Source: Isosphaera sp. | Lineage (GTDB): Bacteria; Planctomycetota; Planctomycetia; Gemmatales; Gemmataceae | Direction: 5' to 3' | Assembly (NCBI GenBank): GCA_013822345.1 | Contig: PNKH01000002.1 | Coordinates: 62,001 to 126,000 of the forward strand | Length of the DNA: 64,000 nt | Shown here: positions 1 through 10,091 of the stretch, one piece after another | How positions within the stretch are numbered: the first letter of the stretch is position 1 | Layout: each line of letters begins with the position of its first letter | Notes under the pieces: model-generated | The model's input: the letters and a program-made list of their open reading frames with translations, nothing else | Told to the model about the DNA's origin: nothing | Databases searched by the model: none | Made by a program: the position numbers and the translations under genes

Positions 1-180
1 AACCGTTCTTTACACCATACAACACGGGCGGCCGGCGGTCACCGGATCGCCGCCCCGGGCGGGCCGCCGGCCGCCGTTACCAACCCGTTACCCACCTCCG
101 TCGTCTGAGTGGGTAGACTGCACGCCGCGGGCGCGGGAGCCCGCCGGCCCTTTCCCTCTCCGGTTCGCGGAGGCACGACG

Positions 181-1761
181 ATGACCGCGCTGACCCGTCC
201 GCTGTACCTGGCCGCGGCCCTGGCCGCCGGCGGGGTCCTCGGGACGAACTACCTGCTGGCCGACGAGAAGCCGGCGAAGCCGACCCCGGACGAGATCAAG
301 CGACTGCTGGAGGAGGCGGCCAAGTCCGCCGGCCGGCTCGACAAGGAGCCGGTCCCGGTCGCCCCGGGCCTGCCCGGGCGGGCCGAGGGCCGCGGCCCGG
401 CGGTCCCGGGCGGGCCGGCCGCCGGGGACTCGAAGCCGGACAACACGGTGGCGGCGGTCAAGGTCACCGACGCGATCGCCAAGACCGAGTTCGCGGTGAA
501 GCCGAAGGAGCTGAGCCCGGCGGTCAAGAAGGGGCTGGAGTACCTGGTCAAGGGGCAGCAGGACGACGGCGGGTGGAACCAGGGCGGGGGCTGGCGGAAC
601 AACACCGGCGGCGGGCGGGTCGAGGGGAAGAACGTCGAGGACCCGTCGGACATCGGGAACACCTGCTTCGTGCTGCTCGCGCTGCTCCGGGCCGGGAACA
701 CCGCGACCGAGGGGGAGTACAAGGACGCGGTGAAGAAGGGGCTGAAGTTCGTCATCACCAAGGTGGGGAAGGCGGACACCGAGTCGCTGTACGTGACCGA
801 CGTCCGCGGGACGCAGCTGCAGAGCAAGATCGGGAACTACGTCGACACGTTCCTGGTGAACCTGGTGCTGGCCGAGTACCGGGGCAAGAGCGGGGACCAG
901 GAGAAGGAGCTGGTCGCGGCCCTGGAGAAGACGATGACCAAGATCGTCCGCCACCAGACGGCCGACGGCGGGTTCGCCGGGAACCAGGGGTGGGCGACGA
1001 CGCTGTCGATGGGGATCTGCAACAAGGGCCTGGTGCGGGCGCGGGAGCGCGGGGCGGTGGTCGACGACAAGGCCCTGGAGCGAGTCCGGGCCCAGGCCAA
1101 GGGCGCGGCGACCGGGGCCGCCCCGGTCGCCGTCGCCCCGGCCGTCCCGGCCGGGCCGGTCGACCCGAAGGCCCCGCCGGCCCCCGTCCCGGCCGCCGGC
1201 CGGCTGGCCGGAGCCGCCGGGGACGCCGGGGTGACCCTGTACCGGGCCAGCCAGGGGGCCGGCAACTACCAGGACGTGGTGAACAGCCTGCGGGTGGACG
1301 CGGAGAAGGCCCGGGAGGTGCTGAAGGACGCCAAGGCCAGCAAGGAGGACAAGCAGAAGGCCGAGGGGAAGCTGGAGGAGGTGAAGAAGGCCGAGGCGGA
1401 GAACGACAAGGTGCAGCAGGACCTGGCCAAGAACGTCCGGAACGAGCAGTTCGTCGCCGGGTTCGGGAACAACGGCGGGGAGGAGTTCCTGAGCTTCATG
1501 AACATCAGCGAGACGCTGGTGCTGATCGGCGGGAAGGACTGGGACGACTGGGACGCGAAGATGGTGAAGGGGATGGAGAAGGCCCAGGACAAGGACGGCA
1601 GCTGGCAGGGCCACCACTGCATCACCGGGCGGACGTTCTGCACCGCCGGGGCGCTGCTGGTCCTGATGGCCGACCGCACCCCGTTCCCGGTCGAGGTGAT
1701 CAAGGCCGCCAAGGAGAAGCGCGAGGCGAAGCCCGAGCCGAAGCCCGAGCCGAAGAAGTAA
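181..1761 (+). CDS. Secreted prenyltransferase/squalene-oxidase-repeat (alpha/alpha toroid) protein
   Basis: ORF in the 109..1761 frame; ATG at 181 gives a signal peptide (MTALTRPLYLAAALAAGGVLG); toroid-type motifs GLEYLVKGQQDDGGWNQ, ADGGFAGNQGW, DKDGSWQGHH. Confidence 0.8.
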   Translation: MTALTRPLYLAAALAAGGVLGTNYLLADEKPAKPTPDEIKRLLEEAAKSAGRLDKEPVPVAPGLPGRAEGRGPAVPGGPAAGDSKPDNTVAAVKVTDAIAKTEFAVKPKELSPAVKKGLEYLVKGQQDDGGWNQGGGWRNNTGGGRVEGKNVEDPSDIGNTCFVLLALLRAGNTATEGEYKDAVKKGLKFVITKVGKADTESLYVTDVRGTQLQSKIGNYVDTFLVNLVLAEYRGKSGDQEKELVAALEKTMTKIVRHQTADGGFAGNQGWATTLSMGICNKGLVRARERGAVVDDKALERVRAQAKGAATGAAPVAVAPAVPAGPVDPKAPPAPVPAAGRLAGAAGDAGVTLYRASQGAGNYQDVVNSLRVDAEKAREVLKDAKASKEDKQKAEGKLEEVKKAEAENDKVQQDLAKNVRNEQFVAGFGNNGGEEFLSFMNISETLVLIGGKDWDDWDAKMVKGMEKAQDKDGSWQGHHCITGRTFCTAGALLVLMADRTPFPVEVIKAAKEKREAKPEPKPEPKK

Positions 1762-1772
1762 TCGACCCCGTT

Positions 1773-1851
1773 TAGCCGCGACGCGGAGTCGGCGGGGCGG
1801 AGCGCGGCTGTATGGCCCGCGCTCCGCCCCGCCGACTCCGCGTCGCGGCTA
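1773..1851. repeat. Perfect 35-bp inverted repeat (family A, TAGCCGCGACGCGGAGTC), 9-nt loop
   Basis: Arm 1773-1807 is the exact reverse complement of 1817-1851. Confidence 0.95.
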
Positions 1852-1886
1852 CACCGTTCCCTGTCGCCCGCCGCCGGAACCTCCCC

Positions 1887-3068
1887 ATGCCCCGCACGGC
1901 CGCCCTCGTCGCCCTGACCCTCCTGGCCGGCTGCTCCCGCCCGACCCCGGAGCCGCCCGTTGTCGTCGTCGCACCCGCCGACGACACCGTCCCGGCCCCG
2001 CGGCCGGTCCCGGCCCGCGCCCCCGCGGCGGCGCTCGCGGCCGGGGTCGAGTACCTCCTCGCCCACCAGGCGGACGACGGGTCGTGGCGGTCCGACCGGT
2101 ACGCGACGTTCAAGGACGGCACCGCCCTCACCCCGTTCGCCGTGTGCGCCCTCCAGGACGCCCTCGACGCCGGGGTCGACAACCCGGAGGTTCCCAAGGC
2201 GGTCCGCAAGGGGTGCGACTTCCTGATGCAGTTCCTGAAGGCCCCCGGGGTCGACCCCGGGCCGGACGGGTTCGAGTACCCGCTGTACACCGCCGCGCTG
2301 ACCCTGAAGGCGTTCTCGCACCCGTCGGCCCGGGAGTTCTCGTCGGCCCGCGGCCCGTGGGTGAAGTTCCTGAAGGAGCGGCAACTGACCGAGGCGCTGG
2401 GGTGGAAGCCGGACGAGAAGCCGTACGGCGGGTGGGGGTACTGCCGGGTCGTCCCGCGGAAGCCGGCGGCGGGGGCGATCGCCCCGCCGCTGGTCGAGTC
2501 GAACCTGTCGGCGACGGCGTTCGCCCTCGACGCCCTGCGGGCGGCGCGCGAGCTCGACGCCGACACGGCGAAGGCCGCGGCGGTGTTCGTCCGCCGGTGC
2601 CAGAACGCCGACGGCGGGTTCCACTTCGTGTACGACGACCCGGTGCGGAACAAGGCCGGGAAAGCGGGCGACGAGCCGCTGACGTTCCACTCCTACGGCA
2701 GCACGACCGCGGACGGGCTGCGGGCGCTGGTGCACTGTTCGGCGGACGGGTCGCGGGCGGTGGCCTGGCTGGCGAAGCACTTCCGGGCGGACACCCACCC
2801 CGGGGTGTACGTCGAGCGGCACGAGCCGAACCGGGAGGCGGTGTACTACTACTACGCGGCGTCGGCGGCCCGGGGGTTCCGCGACACCGGGCTGTCACTG
2901 CCGGGCGGGCGTTCGTGGGCGGCGGAGCTGGCGGGCGAGCTGGCCGGGCGGCAGTGGAGGGACGGGCGGTGGGAGAACCGGGTCGAGCTGGTGCGGGAGA
3001 ACGAGCCCTTGGTGGCGACGTGCTTCGCGGTGTCGGCGCTGGCGGCGTGCGACCCGTCACGGAAGTAG
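1887..3068 (+). CDS. Lipoprotein with prenyltransferase/squalene-oxidase-like repeats
   Basis: ATG at 1887, lipobox LTLLAGCS; motifs GVEYLLAHQADDGSW, NADGGFHF, GRQWRDGRW; paralogue of the preceding gene. Confidence 0.75.
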   Translation: MPRTAALVALTLLAGCSRPTPEPPVVVVAPADDTVPAPRPVPARAPAAALAAGVEYLLAHQADDGSWRSDRYATFKDGTALTPFAVCALQDALDAGVDNPEVPKAVRKGCDFLMQFLKAPGVDPGPDGFEYPLYTAALTLKAFSHPSAREFSSARGPWVKFLKERQLTEALGWKPDEKPYGGWGYCRVVPRKPAAGAIAPPLVESNLSATAFALDALRAARELDADTAKAAAVFVRRCQNADGGFHFVYDDPVRNKAGKAGDEPLTFHSYGSTTADGLRALVHCSADGSRAVAWLAKHFRADTHPGVYVERHEPNREAVYYYYAASAARGFRDTGLSLPGGRSWAAELAGELAGRQWRDGRWENRVELVRENEPLVATCFAVSALAACDPSRK

Positions 3069-3659
3069 GTCGCCGACGAGGAGCGAGGCGGCCGGGGCGG
3101 CGAGCGGGGAGACGCGGTCGGTCGGGCCGAGGACGGCTTGGGTGCGGTAGGCGGTGGCCCCGAGGCCCTCCGGGAGCGGGGCCGGGTCGCGGAGGACGTG
3201 GAGTTGCCGGCCGTTCAGGTCCAGGACCCAGTACTCGGCGATCCCGGCTGTCGCGTACCGCTCGGCCTTCTCCGTCAGGTCGGTGCGGAGGGTGGTGTCG
3301 GACACCTCGACCACCAGGAGGGCGGTGGCCGGGTACCGCCCGGGGTAGTCCCGCGGCCCGCCGGCCACGACCGCGAAGTCCGGCAGCGGGTCGTTGTTCG
3401 GGTCGACGTGCAGCGGGGACTGGACCCGGACCCACCCGGTCGGGCCGAACGCGGCCTGGAGGGCGACCAGGCCGAGGCCGAGGGCGTTCGCGTGGGGCGG
3501 GTCCGTCGGCCCTTGCTCCAGGATGACGCCGTCGAGCAGGAACGCCCGCCGGCCCTCGAACCACCCCATGTCGCCCATGCGGTTGAACTCGGTGACGGTC
3601 CACTTGTGCGGCTGCGGCGGGCGGCCGGTCTGGGGCGCGGCCGGGACGACGACGGACAT
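3057..3659 (-). CDS. Uma2 family (DUF820) putative restriction endonuclease-fold protein
   Basis: MSVVVP...FNRMGDMGWFEGRRAFLLDGVILEQ...PDFAVV...LLVVEVSDTTLRTDLTEKAERYATAGIAEYWVLDL. Confidence 0.85.
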   Translation of the reverse strand: MSVVVPAAPQTGRPPQPHKWTVTEFNRMGDMGWFEGRRAFLLDGVILEQGPTDPPHANALGLGLVALQAAFGPTGWVRVQSPLHVDPNNDPLPDFAVVAGGPRDYPGRYPATALLVVEVSDTTLRTDLTEKAERYATAGIAEYWVLDLNGRQLHVLRDPAPLPEGLGATAYRTQAVLGPTDRVSPLAAPAASLLVGDLLP

Positions 3660-3689
3660 CGGGTAACCCTCCTCCCCGGCACGGTAGCG

Positions 3690-4448
3690 TCACTCCCGGC
3701 CGAGCACCAGATCGACCACCCAGCACCCGCGGACGTGGGCCCGCCCCGCTTCCCGGCAGTGCGACAGCACGTCGTCGTGGTCGCACCCGGCGTCTTGGAG
3801 GGCGTCCGCCAGGATCGGCATCGCGGCGAAGTCTCGCCCCTCGTACATCCCGGCCGCCAGTGACACCGCGGTGTCCGTCCGCCACGCCGGGTCGAACGCG
3901 GCCGGCCGGAACGGGTTGCCGAGCACCTCCCGCAGCACCCCCGCCTGCTCGGCCGCGACCGCCTCCATCACCTCCCGGAACGCCCCCGGGACCGGGTCGG
4001 AGCCGTCGTACCCGAGGGCGAGCAGGGTGCGGGCGTGGACCGCGTGCAGGCACGCTCGGCTGGTGAAGTGCTCGGCGTACTCGCCCGCCTCCCACGGCCG
4101 CGGGACGAGCTGCTGCGTCGCCTCGTCCAGGTCCCAGTTCGACTGCTCGGCCGGCGGCCACCCGAGGGAGTCGAACGCGAACCGGGCCACCCCCGCCAGC
4201 CGGCCGCCCGGCCCGCCGCGGTCCCGCCGCGGGAACTGGGCCAGGAACTGCTCCGCGGTCAGCTCCCCGTCGGCGAACCGCTCGGCGGCCGTCACCTGGT
4301 GCCCGCCGGCGGGCGGCGACACCCGCCCGACCAGCGGCCGGCAGCAGGCGCAGGCGAACAGCCGGAGCTTCCGGTGCGTGACCCGCCCGCGGACCGCCCG
4401 GAGCAATTCGTGCGGCGACCGCCCCGCGTCCCACCCGTCGGCCGTCAT
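3690..4448 (-). CDS. Conserved planctomycete hypothetical protein (RKLRLFACACCR motif)
   Basis: Complete ORF; HRKLRLFACACCRPLVG motif recognised from Gemmata-type proteins; function unknown. Confidence 0.7.
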   Translation of the reverse strand: MTADGWDAGRSPHELLRAVRGRVTHRKLRLFACACCRPLVGRVSPPAGGHQVTAAERFADGELTAEQFLAQFPRRDRGGPGGRLAGVARFAFDSLGWPPAEQSNWDLDEATQQLVPRPWEAGEYAEHFTSRACLHAVHARTLLALGYDGSDPVPGAFREVMEAVAAEQAGVLREVLGNPFRPAAFDPAWRTDTAVSLAAGMYEGRDFAAMPILADALQDAGCDHDDVLSHCREAGRAHVRGCWVVDLVLGRE

Positions 4449-4531
4449 GTCGCGCTCCCGGACTGCACTCGCCCCGGCCCGCCCCGCCGCGGTATAATCT
4501 TACCCGCCCCCGCCCCGAGGCCCGCCGCCCG

Positions 4532-5362
4532 ATGACGGTCTCCCCCCTGCAGGGCATCACCACCGCCTGCTTCGGCCTGAGCTACCTCTGCGCGTTCCTC
4601 CTGGAGCTCGCCCGGTACACCCGCCCCGGGGCGGTCTGGCGGTGGGCCGGGGTCGGGTTCGGGGCCGCCGGGCTCGCCGCCCACACCCTGTACCTCGCCC
4701 TCCACCCGCCCGCCCCCGCCGCCGCGTACGGCGCCCTGCTGCTCCTCGCCTGGGTCCTCGCCCTCGTCTACCTGTACGGCACCGTCCACTACGCCGACCG
4801 GGCGTGGGCGGTGTTCGTCCTGCCGGTGGTGATCGCCCTGGTCGGGCTGTCGCTGGCCCTCGCCGGGACCGGGGCGACCGACCCGGACCTCGGCCTCCCC
4901 GGGTGGCTCAGCGGCGACCGGTTCTGGGGGGTCGTCCACGGCACCCTCATCCTGCTCGCCGCGGGCGGGGTGAGCGTCGGGTTCCTGACCAGCGTCATGT
5001 ACCTGGTCCAGGCCCGGCGGCTGCGGGCGAAGGTGAACCCCGGGGCGGTCGTCCCGCTGCTGAGCCTGGAGCGGCTGGAGGCGTGGAACCGGACGGCGGT
5101 GAACCTCGCGTTCCCGCTCCTGACCGCCGGGCTCCTGGTCGGCACCTTCCTCCTCCGCCCGGCCCACGACCTCGGTGACAACTGGCTGTCACTGAAGGTG
5201 GTGTCGTCGGCCGGGCTGTGGCTGGTGTTCCCGGTGCTAACGTACCTGCGGTACGCGACCGGGGTGCCGCCGCGGCGGCTCGCGCTGCTCACCGTCGCCG
5301 CGTTCGCCCTGACGCTGGTGGCCCTGGCCGCGGCCCACCCGTTCGCCGGGGGTGGCCAGTGA
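4532..5362 (+). CDS. HemX/CcsA-like cytochrome c assembly family membrane protein
   Basis: Multi-TM protein with a GVVHGTLILLAAGGVSVGFLTSVMYLVQARRLRAK segment; directly upstream of and overlapping hemA. Confidence 0.75.
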   Translation: MTVSPLQGITTACFGLSYLCAFLLELARYTRPGAVWRWAGVGFGAAGLAAHTLYLALHPPAPAAAYGALLLLAWVLALVYLYGTVHYADRAWAVFVLPVVIALVGLSLALAGTGATDPDLGLPGWLSGDRFWGVVHGTLILLAAGGVSVGFLTSVMYLVQARRLRAKVNPGAVVPLLSLERLEAWNRTAVNLAFPLLTAGLLVGTFLLRPAHDLGDNWLSLKVVSSAGLWLVFPVLTYLRYATGVPPRRLALLTVAAFALTLVALAAAHPFAGGGQ

Positions 5363-6633
5363 ACCTGCGGGCGATCGGGTGCAACGCCGCGTCGGCGGCG
5401 GTCGGGCTGCGCGAGCGGCTGGCGTTCGACCCGGCCAAGCGGGCCCGGGCGCTGGCCGAGGTGCCGGGGCGGTTCGCCGCCGAGGCGGTCGTCCTGGACA
5501 CCTGCAACCGGGTCGAGCTGTACCTCGCCCGGGCGGACGGGGACGCCCCGGCCCACGCCCCGGCGGTCGCCGAGTTCCTCGCCGAGGTGCACGGGGTGCC
5601 GGCCGCGGACGTGTTCCCGCACCTGTACGAGCACGCCGACGCGGACGCCGTCCGGCACGTGTTCCGGGTGGCCGCCGGGCTGGACAGCGTGGTGGTCGGG
5701 GAGACGCAGGTCGGCGGGCAGGTGAAGGAGGCGTTCGAGGCGGCGCAGACCGCCGGGGCGACCGGCCCGCTCTTGAACGCCCTGTTCCCGGCGGCGCTCC
5801 GAACGGCGAAGCGGGTCCGGGCGGAGACGCGGGTCGGGGACGGGCACGTGTCGGTGTCGAGCGCCGCGGTCGACTTCCTCCGCCCGGTGTTCGACACCTT
5901 CTCGGACAAGACGGTGCTGGTGATCGGGGCCGGGGAGATGGGCCGGCTGGCCCTGAACCACATCCGAGAGCTGGGCCCGGCCCGGGTGCTGGTAGCGAAC
6001 CGCAGCCCGGAGCGCGGGGCGGCGGCGGCCGCGGAGTACGGCGGGCAGCTGGTGCCGTGGGACCAGTTGGACGACGCCCTGGCCCGGGCGGACATCGTGC
6101 TGAGCACGACGGGGGCGGCGGAGCCGGTGGTGTCGGAGCGGCGGTTCGCGGAGAAGGTGCGGCCGCGCCGCGGCGGGCGGGCGCTGGTGGTGTTCGACCT
6201 GGCGGTGCCGCGGGACTTCGCCCCGGAGCTGCACGACGGGGACCGGGTGAGCGTGTTCAACGTGGACGACCTGACGCGGGTGGCGGACCGGGCGGCGGCG
6301 GAGCGGCGGAGGCACGTCCCGGCGGCGGAGGCGATCGTCGGGGCGGAGGTCGGGCGGTTCGTGCTGGACTGGAACCGGCGGAAGGACGGCCCGCTGATCG
6401 GGCAGCTGACGGCGGAGGTGGACCGGGTGCGGGAGGCGGTGCTGGGTCAGTTGCTGGGGAAGCTGAAGGGGAAGCTGGCGGCGGGGGAGTTGGAGCAGGT
6501 GGAGGGGGCGTTCCGGCTGTTCCAGAACAAGCTGCTGCACGGCCCGATCGCGGCGCTGCAGGAGGCGAGCCGGAGCGGCCACGGGGGCACGCTCCGGGAG
6601 GCGCTGATGAAGCTGTTCGGGCTGAAGGGGTGA
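5359..6633 (+). CDS. hemA: Glutamyl-tRNA reductase
   Basis: GTG at 5359 overlaps the previous stop; VVLDTCNRVELY, VVVGETQVGGQVKEAF, VLVIGAGEMGRLALNHI. Confidence 0.95.
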   Translation: MNLRAIGCNAASAAVGLRERLAFDPAKRARALAEVPGRFAAEAVVLDTCNRVELYLARADGDAPAHAPAVAEFLAEVHGVPAADVFPHLYEHADADAVRHVFRVAAGLDSVVVGETQVGGQVKEAFEAAQTAGATGPLLNALFPAALRTAKRVRAETRVGDGHVSVSSAAVDFLRPVFDTFSDKTVLVIGAGEMGRLALNHIRELGPARVLVANRSPERGAAAAAEYGGQLVPWDQLDDALARADIVLSTTGAAEPVVSERRFAEKVRPRRGGRALVVFDLAVPRDFAPELHDGDRVSVFNVDDLTRVADRAAAERRRHVPAAEAIVGAEVGRFVLDWNRRKDGPLIGQLTAEVDRVREAVLGQLLGKLKGKLAAGELEQVEGAFRLFQNKLLHGPIAALQEASRSGHGGTLREALMKLFGLKG

Positions 6634-6706
6634 GCGCGGGAGGGCGAGGCTCCCGCCGAGCCGGGGCTGAGGCTCGGCGGGAGCCTCGCCCTCCCGCGCT
6701 CACCCC
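6627..6706. repeat. Perfect 36-bp inverted repeat (family B, GGGAGGGCGAGGCTCCCGCCGAGCC), 8-nt loop
   Basis: 6627-6662 vs 6671-6706; includes the hemA stop codon; lies between convergent genes. Confidence 0.95.
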
Positions 6707-6715
6707 CGCCGGCGG

Positions 6716-7675
6716 TCAGTCCAGCGACGGGTTCGTCTCGCCGGTGTTCGGGGTCAGCCACTTCCGGAACTCGGTCGGGGTGTACCCGTACCGCACCCCC
6801 CGGACCGACCCGTCGAACATCACGAACTGCGCCGCCCCGGTGTGCGCCGCCCCCCAGTTCGTCGCGAAGTACCCGTTGATGTTCGGCGGGCTCTCCTGCC
6901 GGTCCTGCTCGATCGCGCTCCCGTTCCGGCTCGTCCCCCCGGCGCTCGAGAAGATCGGCTCGTCCCAGTGCCACCCGCCGACGTTGTAGTACCCCCGGTC
7001 CATCGCCTTCTCCCCCAGCATCACCGTGTTCGTCGTCCCGTCCAGGATCGACTGGATGGTCCGCCGGCTCCCCCGCCCGCCGATCGTCACCCCGTTGCAC
7101 GCGTAGTCGCTCTTGCTCCAGGTCATCAGCCCGGCCGGGGAGGTCGCGTACGTCAGCCCGGTGTAGTACGGGTCGCTCGCCGGGGCCGTCTGCACCAGCT
7201 GCCGGGCCCGGGTCGGGCACCCGAACACCGGCAGCGAGAACCCCTGCCCGCCGTTCGCCAGCGCCGTCCCCAGGTCGAACATCCGCGCCTGCTCCAGGTA
7301 CGGCAGGATCGAGTACGCCCACGACCCGGTCTGCTGGGCCGGGGCCAGCCCCGGCCGGCCCAGCCCCCACCGACACCCGTTCGGGGGCGGGCACCCGAAC
7401 CCGGGCGGGTCGGTCTTGATCATGTACGGCTGGGTCAGGTCGTTGTCGAACCCGCCGTTGGTCGGGAACGTGTTGAACACGTCGTGGAACCCCTGCATCG
7501 CCAGGCCGAGCTGCTTCAGGTTGTTCTGACACTTGGTCCGGGCGGACGCCTCCCGGACCTTCTGGACGGCCGGGAGCAGCAGCCCGACGAGCACGGCGAT
7601 GATCGCGATCACCACCAGCAGCTCGATCAGCGTGAACCCCCGAGGCGCACGAGGGCGCGGGGTACGGGTCGTCAT
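6716..7675 (-). CDS. DUF1559 protein with type IV pilin-like N-terminal methylation motif
   Basis: [48 protein letters not shown]-terminal [10 protein letters not shown]. Confidence 0.92.
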   Translation of the reverse strand: MTTRTPRPRAPRGFTLIELLVVIAIIAVLVGLLLPAVQKVREASARTKCQNNLKQLGLAMQGFHDVFNTFPTNGGFDNDLTQPYMIKTDPPGFGCPPPNGCRWGLGRPGLAPAQQTGSWAYSILPYLEQARMFDLGTALANGGQGFSLPVFGCPTRARQLVQTAPASDPYYTGLTYATSPAGLMTWSKSDYACNGVTIGGRGSRRTIQSILDGTTNTVMLGEKAMDRGYYNVGGWHWDEPIFSSAGGTSRNGSAIEQDRQESPPNINGYFATNWGAAHTGAAQFVMFDGSVRGVRYGYTPTEFRKWLTPNTGETNPSLD

Positions 7676-7824
7676 GGATGAGCCTCGCCTGAGGGAGAAA
7701 TGAGAAGCCCGATGGGCGGTGAGCAATCTACTCAGGCGGGGATGTGGGGTCAATCGGGAGACTCGGCATGCGGGCGGATTCGGCCCGGGCGCGCCCCGGC
7801 GGACGCGCCCCGCCCGACTCCCGC

Positions 7825-8484
7825 TCACTTCAGCTCCTTCAGCCACGGGTTCCGGAACTCGACCCGCGAGTTGTAGCTCTGGAACCCGACGTGCCCCTTC
7901 GGCCGCTGGACCCCGGCGTGCTTCGGGGCCTTCTTCCGCAGTTCCGCCAGGTCCGCCGACACCAACTCCGTGCCGTTCTGTTCGATCGTCACGGCGTCGC
8001 CCTTGCACACCACCCGGACCGCGTTCCACTCCCCGACCGGGCTGTTCTTCCGCCCCTTCGCCGGGGCCAGCCCGTACACCGACCCGGTGTGCTGGTAGTC
8101 CTTCAGCTCGAACTTGTGCACCTTGGCCCAGTTCTCGTCGTCGATCAGCTGGATCTCCATCCCGACCTGCGACGGGTCGCCCTTGTCGGCCGTCCGCAGG
8201 GCGACCCCGCTGTTCCCGCCCTCCTTCGTCCACCGGTACTCGAACCGCAGCTCGAAGTCCGCGTACTCCGCCTCGGTCAGGAGCCACCCGCCGCCCCCGC
8301 CCTTGCACGCGATCAGCCCCGGCTCGGCCGACCACTGGTCGGCCTTCCCGGTCGCCTTCCAGCCCTTCAGGTCGGTGCCGTTGTACAGGGCGGCGAACCC
8401 CTCCGGCGGCTTCGCCGGCTTGTCGTCCGCCCCGGCCGCCGCCAGTATTGTCGCCACGAAACCCGCCGCGCACGCCGCCCGCAT
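7825..8484 (-). CDS. DUF1080 (3-keto-disaccharide hydrolase-like) secreted protein
   Basis: [30 protein letters not shown]...[20 protein letters not shown]...[22 protein letters not shown]. Confidence 0.9.
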   Translation of the reverse strand: MRAACAAGFVATILAAAGADDKPAKPPEGFAALYNGTDLKGWKATGKADQWSAEPGLIACKGGGGGWLLTEAEYADFELRFEYRWTKEGGNSGVALRTADKGDPSQVGMEIQLIDDENWAKVHKFELKDYQHTGSVYGLAPAKGRKNSPVGEWNAVRVVCKGDAVTIEQNGTELVSADLAELRKKAPKHAGVQRPKGHVGFQSYNSRVEFRNPWLKELK

Positions 8485-8499
8485 GGGAGATCTCCTCTG

Positions 8500-8594
8500 G
8501 TAGGGTGGGCCGAGGCCGGCTCTGCGGCCGCGTCCCACCACCCCCGTAGCCCCGGTGGGACTCGCCGGCGAGGCGCCGGCTCGGCCCACCCTAC
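8500..8594. repeat. Inverted repeat element (family C, GTAGGGTGGGCCGA termini), ~95 bp
   Basis: Outer 14 bp perfectly paired; interior asymmetric; near-identical in reverse orientation to 46109-46201. Confidence 0.9.
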
Positions 8595-8649
8595 CGCCGG
8601 GTCCGCGGACCGTAGAATACCGCCAAACGACCCCGTCGGGAGGGTGCGA

Positions 8650-9030
8650 ATGCGGCGGCACATGATGAAGTCGAAGCTCCACCGCGCGACGGTGACCGAG
8701 GCGAACCTGCACTACGAGGGGAGCCTGACGGTCGACGCCGACCTGCTGGCCGCCGCCGACATCCTGCCGCACGAGCAGATCCACGTCTGGGACGTGACCA
8801 ACGGCGCCCGGCTGGTGACCTACGCCCTGGCCGGGAAGCGCGGCAGCGGCGAGGTGTGCGTGAACGGGGCGGGGGCGCACCTGATCCGCCCGGGGGACCT
8901 CGTCATCGTCGCCACCTACGCCGAGTTCGACGACGCCGAGGCGAAGCGGCACGAGCCGAAGGTGATCCTGCTGGGCGAAGGGAACCGGCCGAAGGCGAAG
9001 CTCCCCGCGGCCGCCGACCCGGGGTCGTGA
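8650..9030 (+). CDS. panD: Aspartate 1-decarboxylase
   Basis: [25 protein letters not shown]...[19 protein letters not shown]...[27 protein letters not shown]. Confidence 0.95.
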   Translation: MRRHMMKSKLHRATVTEANLHYEGSLTVDADLLAAADILPHEQIHVWDVTNGARLVTYALAGKRGSGEVCVNGAGAHLIRPGDLVIVATYAEFDDAEAKRHEPKVILLGEGNRPKAKLPAAADPGS

Positions 9031-9034
9031 TTCG

Positions 9035-9097
9035 GGCGAGCCGGGAGCGTGAGCGACCGGAGGAGCTGCCTCCGGTCGCTCACGCTCCCGGCTCGCC
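9035..9097. repeat. Perfect 29-bp inverted repeat (family D, GAGCCGGGAGCGTGAGCGACCGG), 5-nt loop
   Basis: 9035-9063 vs 9069-9097; between convergent panD and CoA-transferase genes. Confidence 0.95.
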
Positions 9098-9101
9098 AAG
9101 A

Positions 9102-10091
9102 TCACCCCCCGCGGTCGAGGAGCAGTTCGCGCCGCCGCAGTTGCTGCACCCGCGGCAGCCCGCCGCACTTCTCCAGGTATCCCGCGAAGTCCGCCACCCC
9201 GAGCACGTACTCGTCCAGGAACCGGGCGAACGCCGCCGGGTCGCGCTCCGCGTCCAGCCACGTCCGCAGGTGCTCCTCGTCCGAGAAGTACTCGCCCGGC
9301 ATGTTCCCCGGGTAGCTCCCGAACGGCACCTCGCACACCGCGTCCACGCAGAAGAACGGGATCGGCGTCCGGTGCGGGTCGCGCCGCATCTCGGCGTCCG
9401 GGACCAGCCGCTCGCAGGTGATGATGAGCCGCTTCGCGGCGCGGGCCAGGTCGAAGTCGGCGACCGAGGTGCCGGCGAACCGACAGTTCCCGAACCGGTC
9501 CGCCTCGTGGACGTGGATCGCGGCCACGTCCGGGTACAGGGCCGGGACGGCGGCCAGCTTCGCCCCGGTGAACGGGCAGTCGACCACCTTCGCCGGGCCG
9601 TGGGTCAGGGTGTCGGTGCCGAGGAGGGAGCGGGCCGGGAGGAACGGGACGCCCATCGCCGCGGCGGTGTACCGCAGGGCCAGGGTGTAGTTCGACCACT
9701 CGGCGACCTGAACCGTCCCGGACTCCAGCACCCGCCGGGCGTGCGGCGACAGCCCGCGGGCCTCCAGCCCGACGACGTACGCGGCGTCGACCCGGGCCAG
9801 CAGTTGCCCGCGGCCGGTCAGGTTGCCGGCGCAGAGGATCTGGAAGTCGTGGGTGGTGGTGTGGCCGCTGAACCCGAGGTCCCGCCGCCGCTGCCGCAGG
9901 ATCTCGTGGCAGACGGCGGTCGGGATGCGGTTGGTGCCGAACCCGCCGGTGGCGAGGTAGTCGCCGTCGCGGACCAGCCGGCCGACCGCCTCGGCCACGG
10001 TCGTGACCTTGTCGACGAGGCCGCGCGGCTTGGCGGCGAAGGCGGCCCGGGCCTGGTCGGGGTCGGGGTCGGCGAAGAGGGGCGGGGTCAT
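9102..10091 (-). CDS. CoA-transferase family protein (subunit A-like)
   Basis: DKVTTVAEAVGRLVRDGDYLATGGFGTNRIP...GLEARGLSPHARRVLESG...AAMGVPFLPARSLLGTDTL. Confidence 0.8.
   Translation of the reverse strand: MTPPLFADPDPDQARAAFAAKPRGLVDKVTTVAEAVGRLVRDGDYLATGGFGTNRIPTAVCHEILRQRRRDLGFSGHTTTHDFQILCAGNLTGRGQLLARVDAAYVVGLEARGLSPHARRVLESGTVQVAEWSNYTLALRYTAAAMGVPFLPARSLLGTDTLTHGPAKVVDCPFTGAKLAAVPALYPDVAAIHVHEADRFGNCRFAGTSVADFDLARAAKRLIITCERLVPDAEMRRDPHRTPIPFFCVDAVCEVPFGSYPGNMPGEYFSDEEHLRTWLDAERDPAAFARFLDEYVLGVADFAGYLEKCGGLPRVQQLRRRELLLDRGG

Noticed and set aside
27-75. 12-bp inverted repeat ggcggccggcgg / ccgccggccgcc at the window start
   Set aside because: Short and made only of G/C triplets; expected by chance at this GC content.
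88-1617. Long minus-strand ORF (509 aa) and many other long overlapping ORFs on opposite strands
   Set aside because: Artefacts of very high GC: low-complexity R/G/P/A translations antisense to genes with clear family motifs.
3057-3659. Uma2 gene as evidence of a restriction-modification or defence island
   Set aside because: No methyltransferase or other defence genes nearby; Uma2/DUF820 paralogues are common and scattered in planctomycetes.
8500-8594. Target-site duplications flanking family C elements
   Set aside because: Compared flanks of four copies; no convincing matching direct repeats were seen.
7825-9699. 624-aa minus-strand ORF spanning DUF1080, panD and part of the CoA-transferase
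   Set aside because: Only the C-terminal part (start 8484) is a recognisable protein; the rest is antisense or other-frame sequence of well-supported genes.
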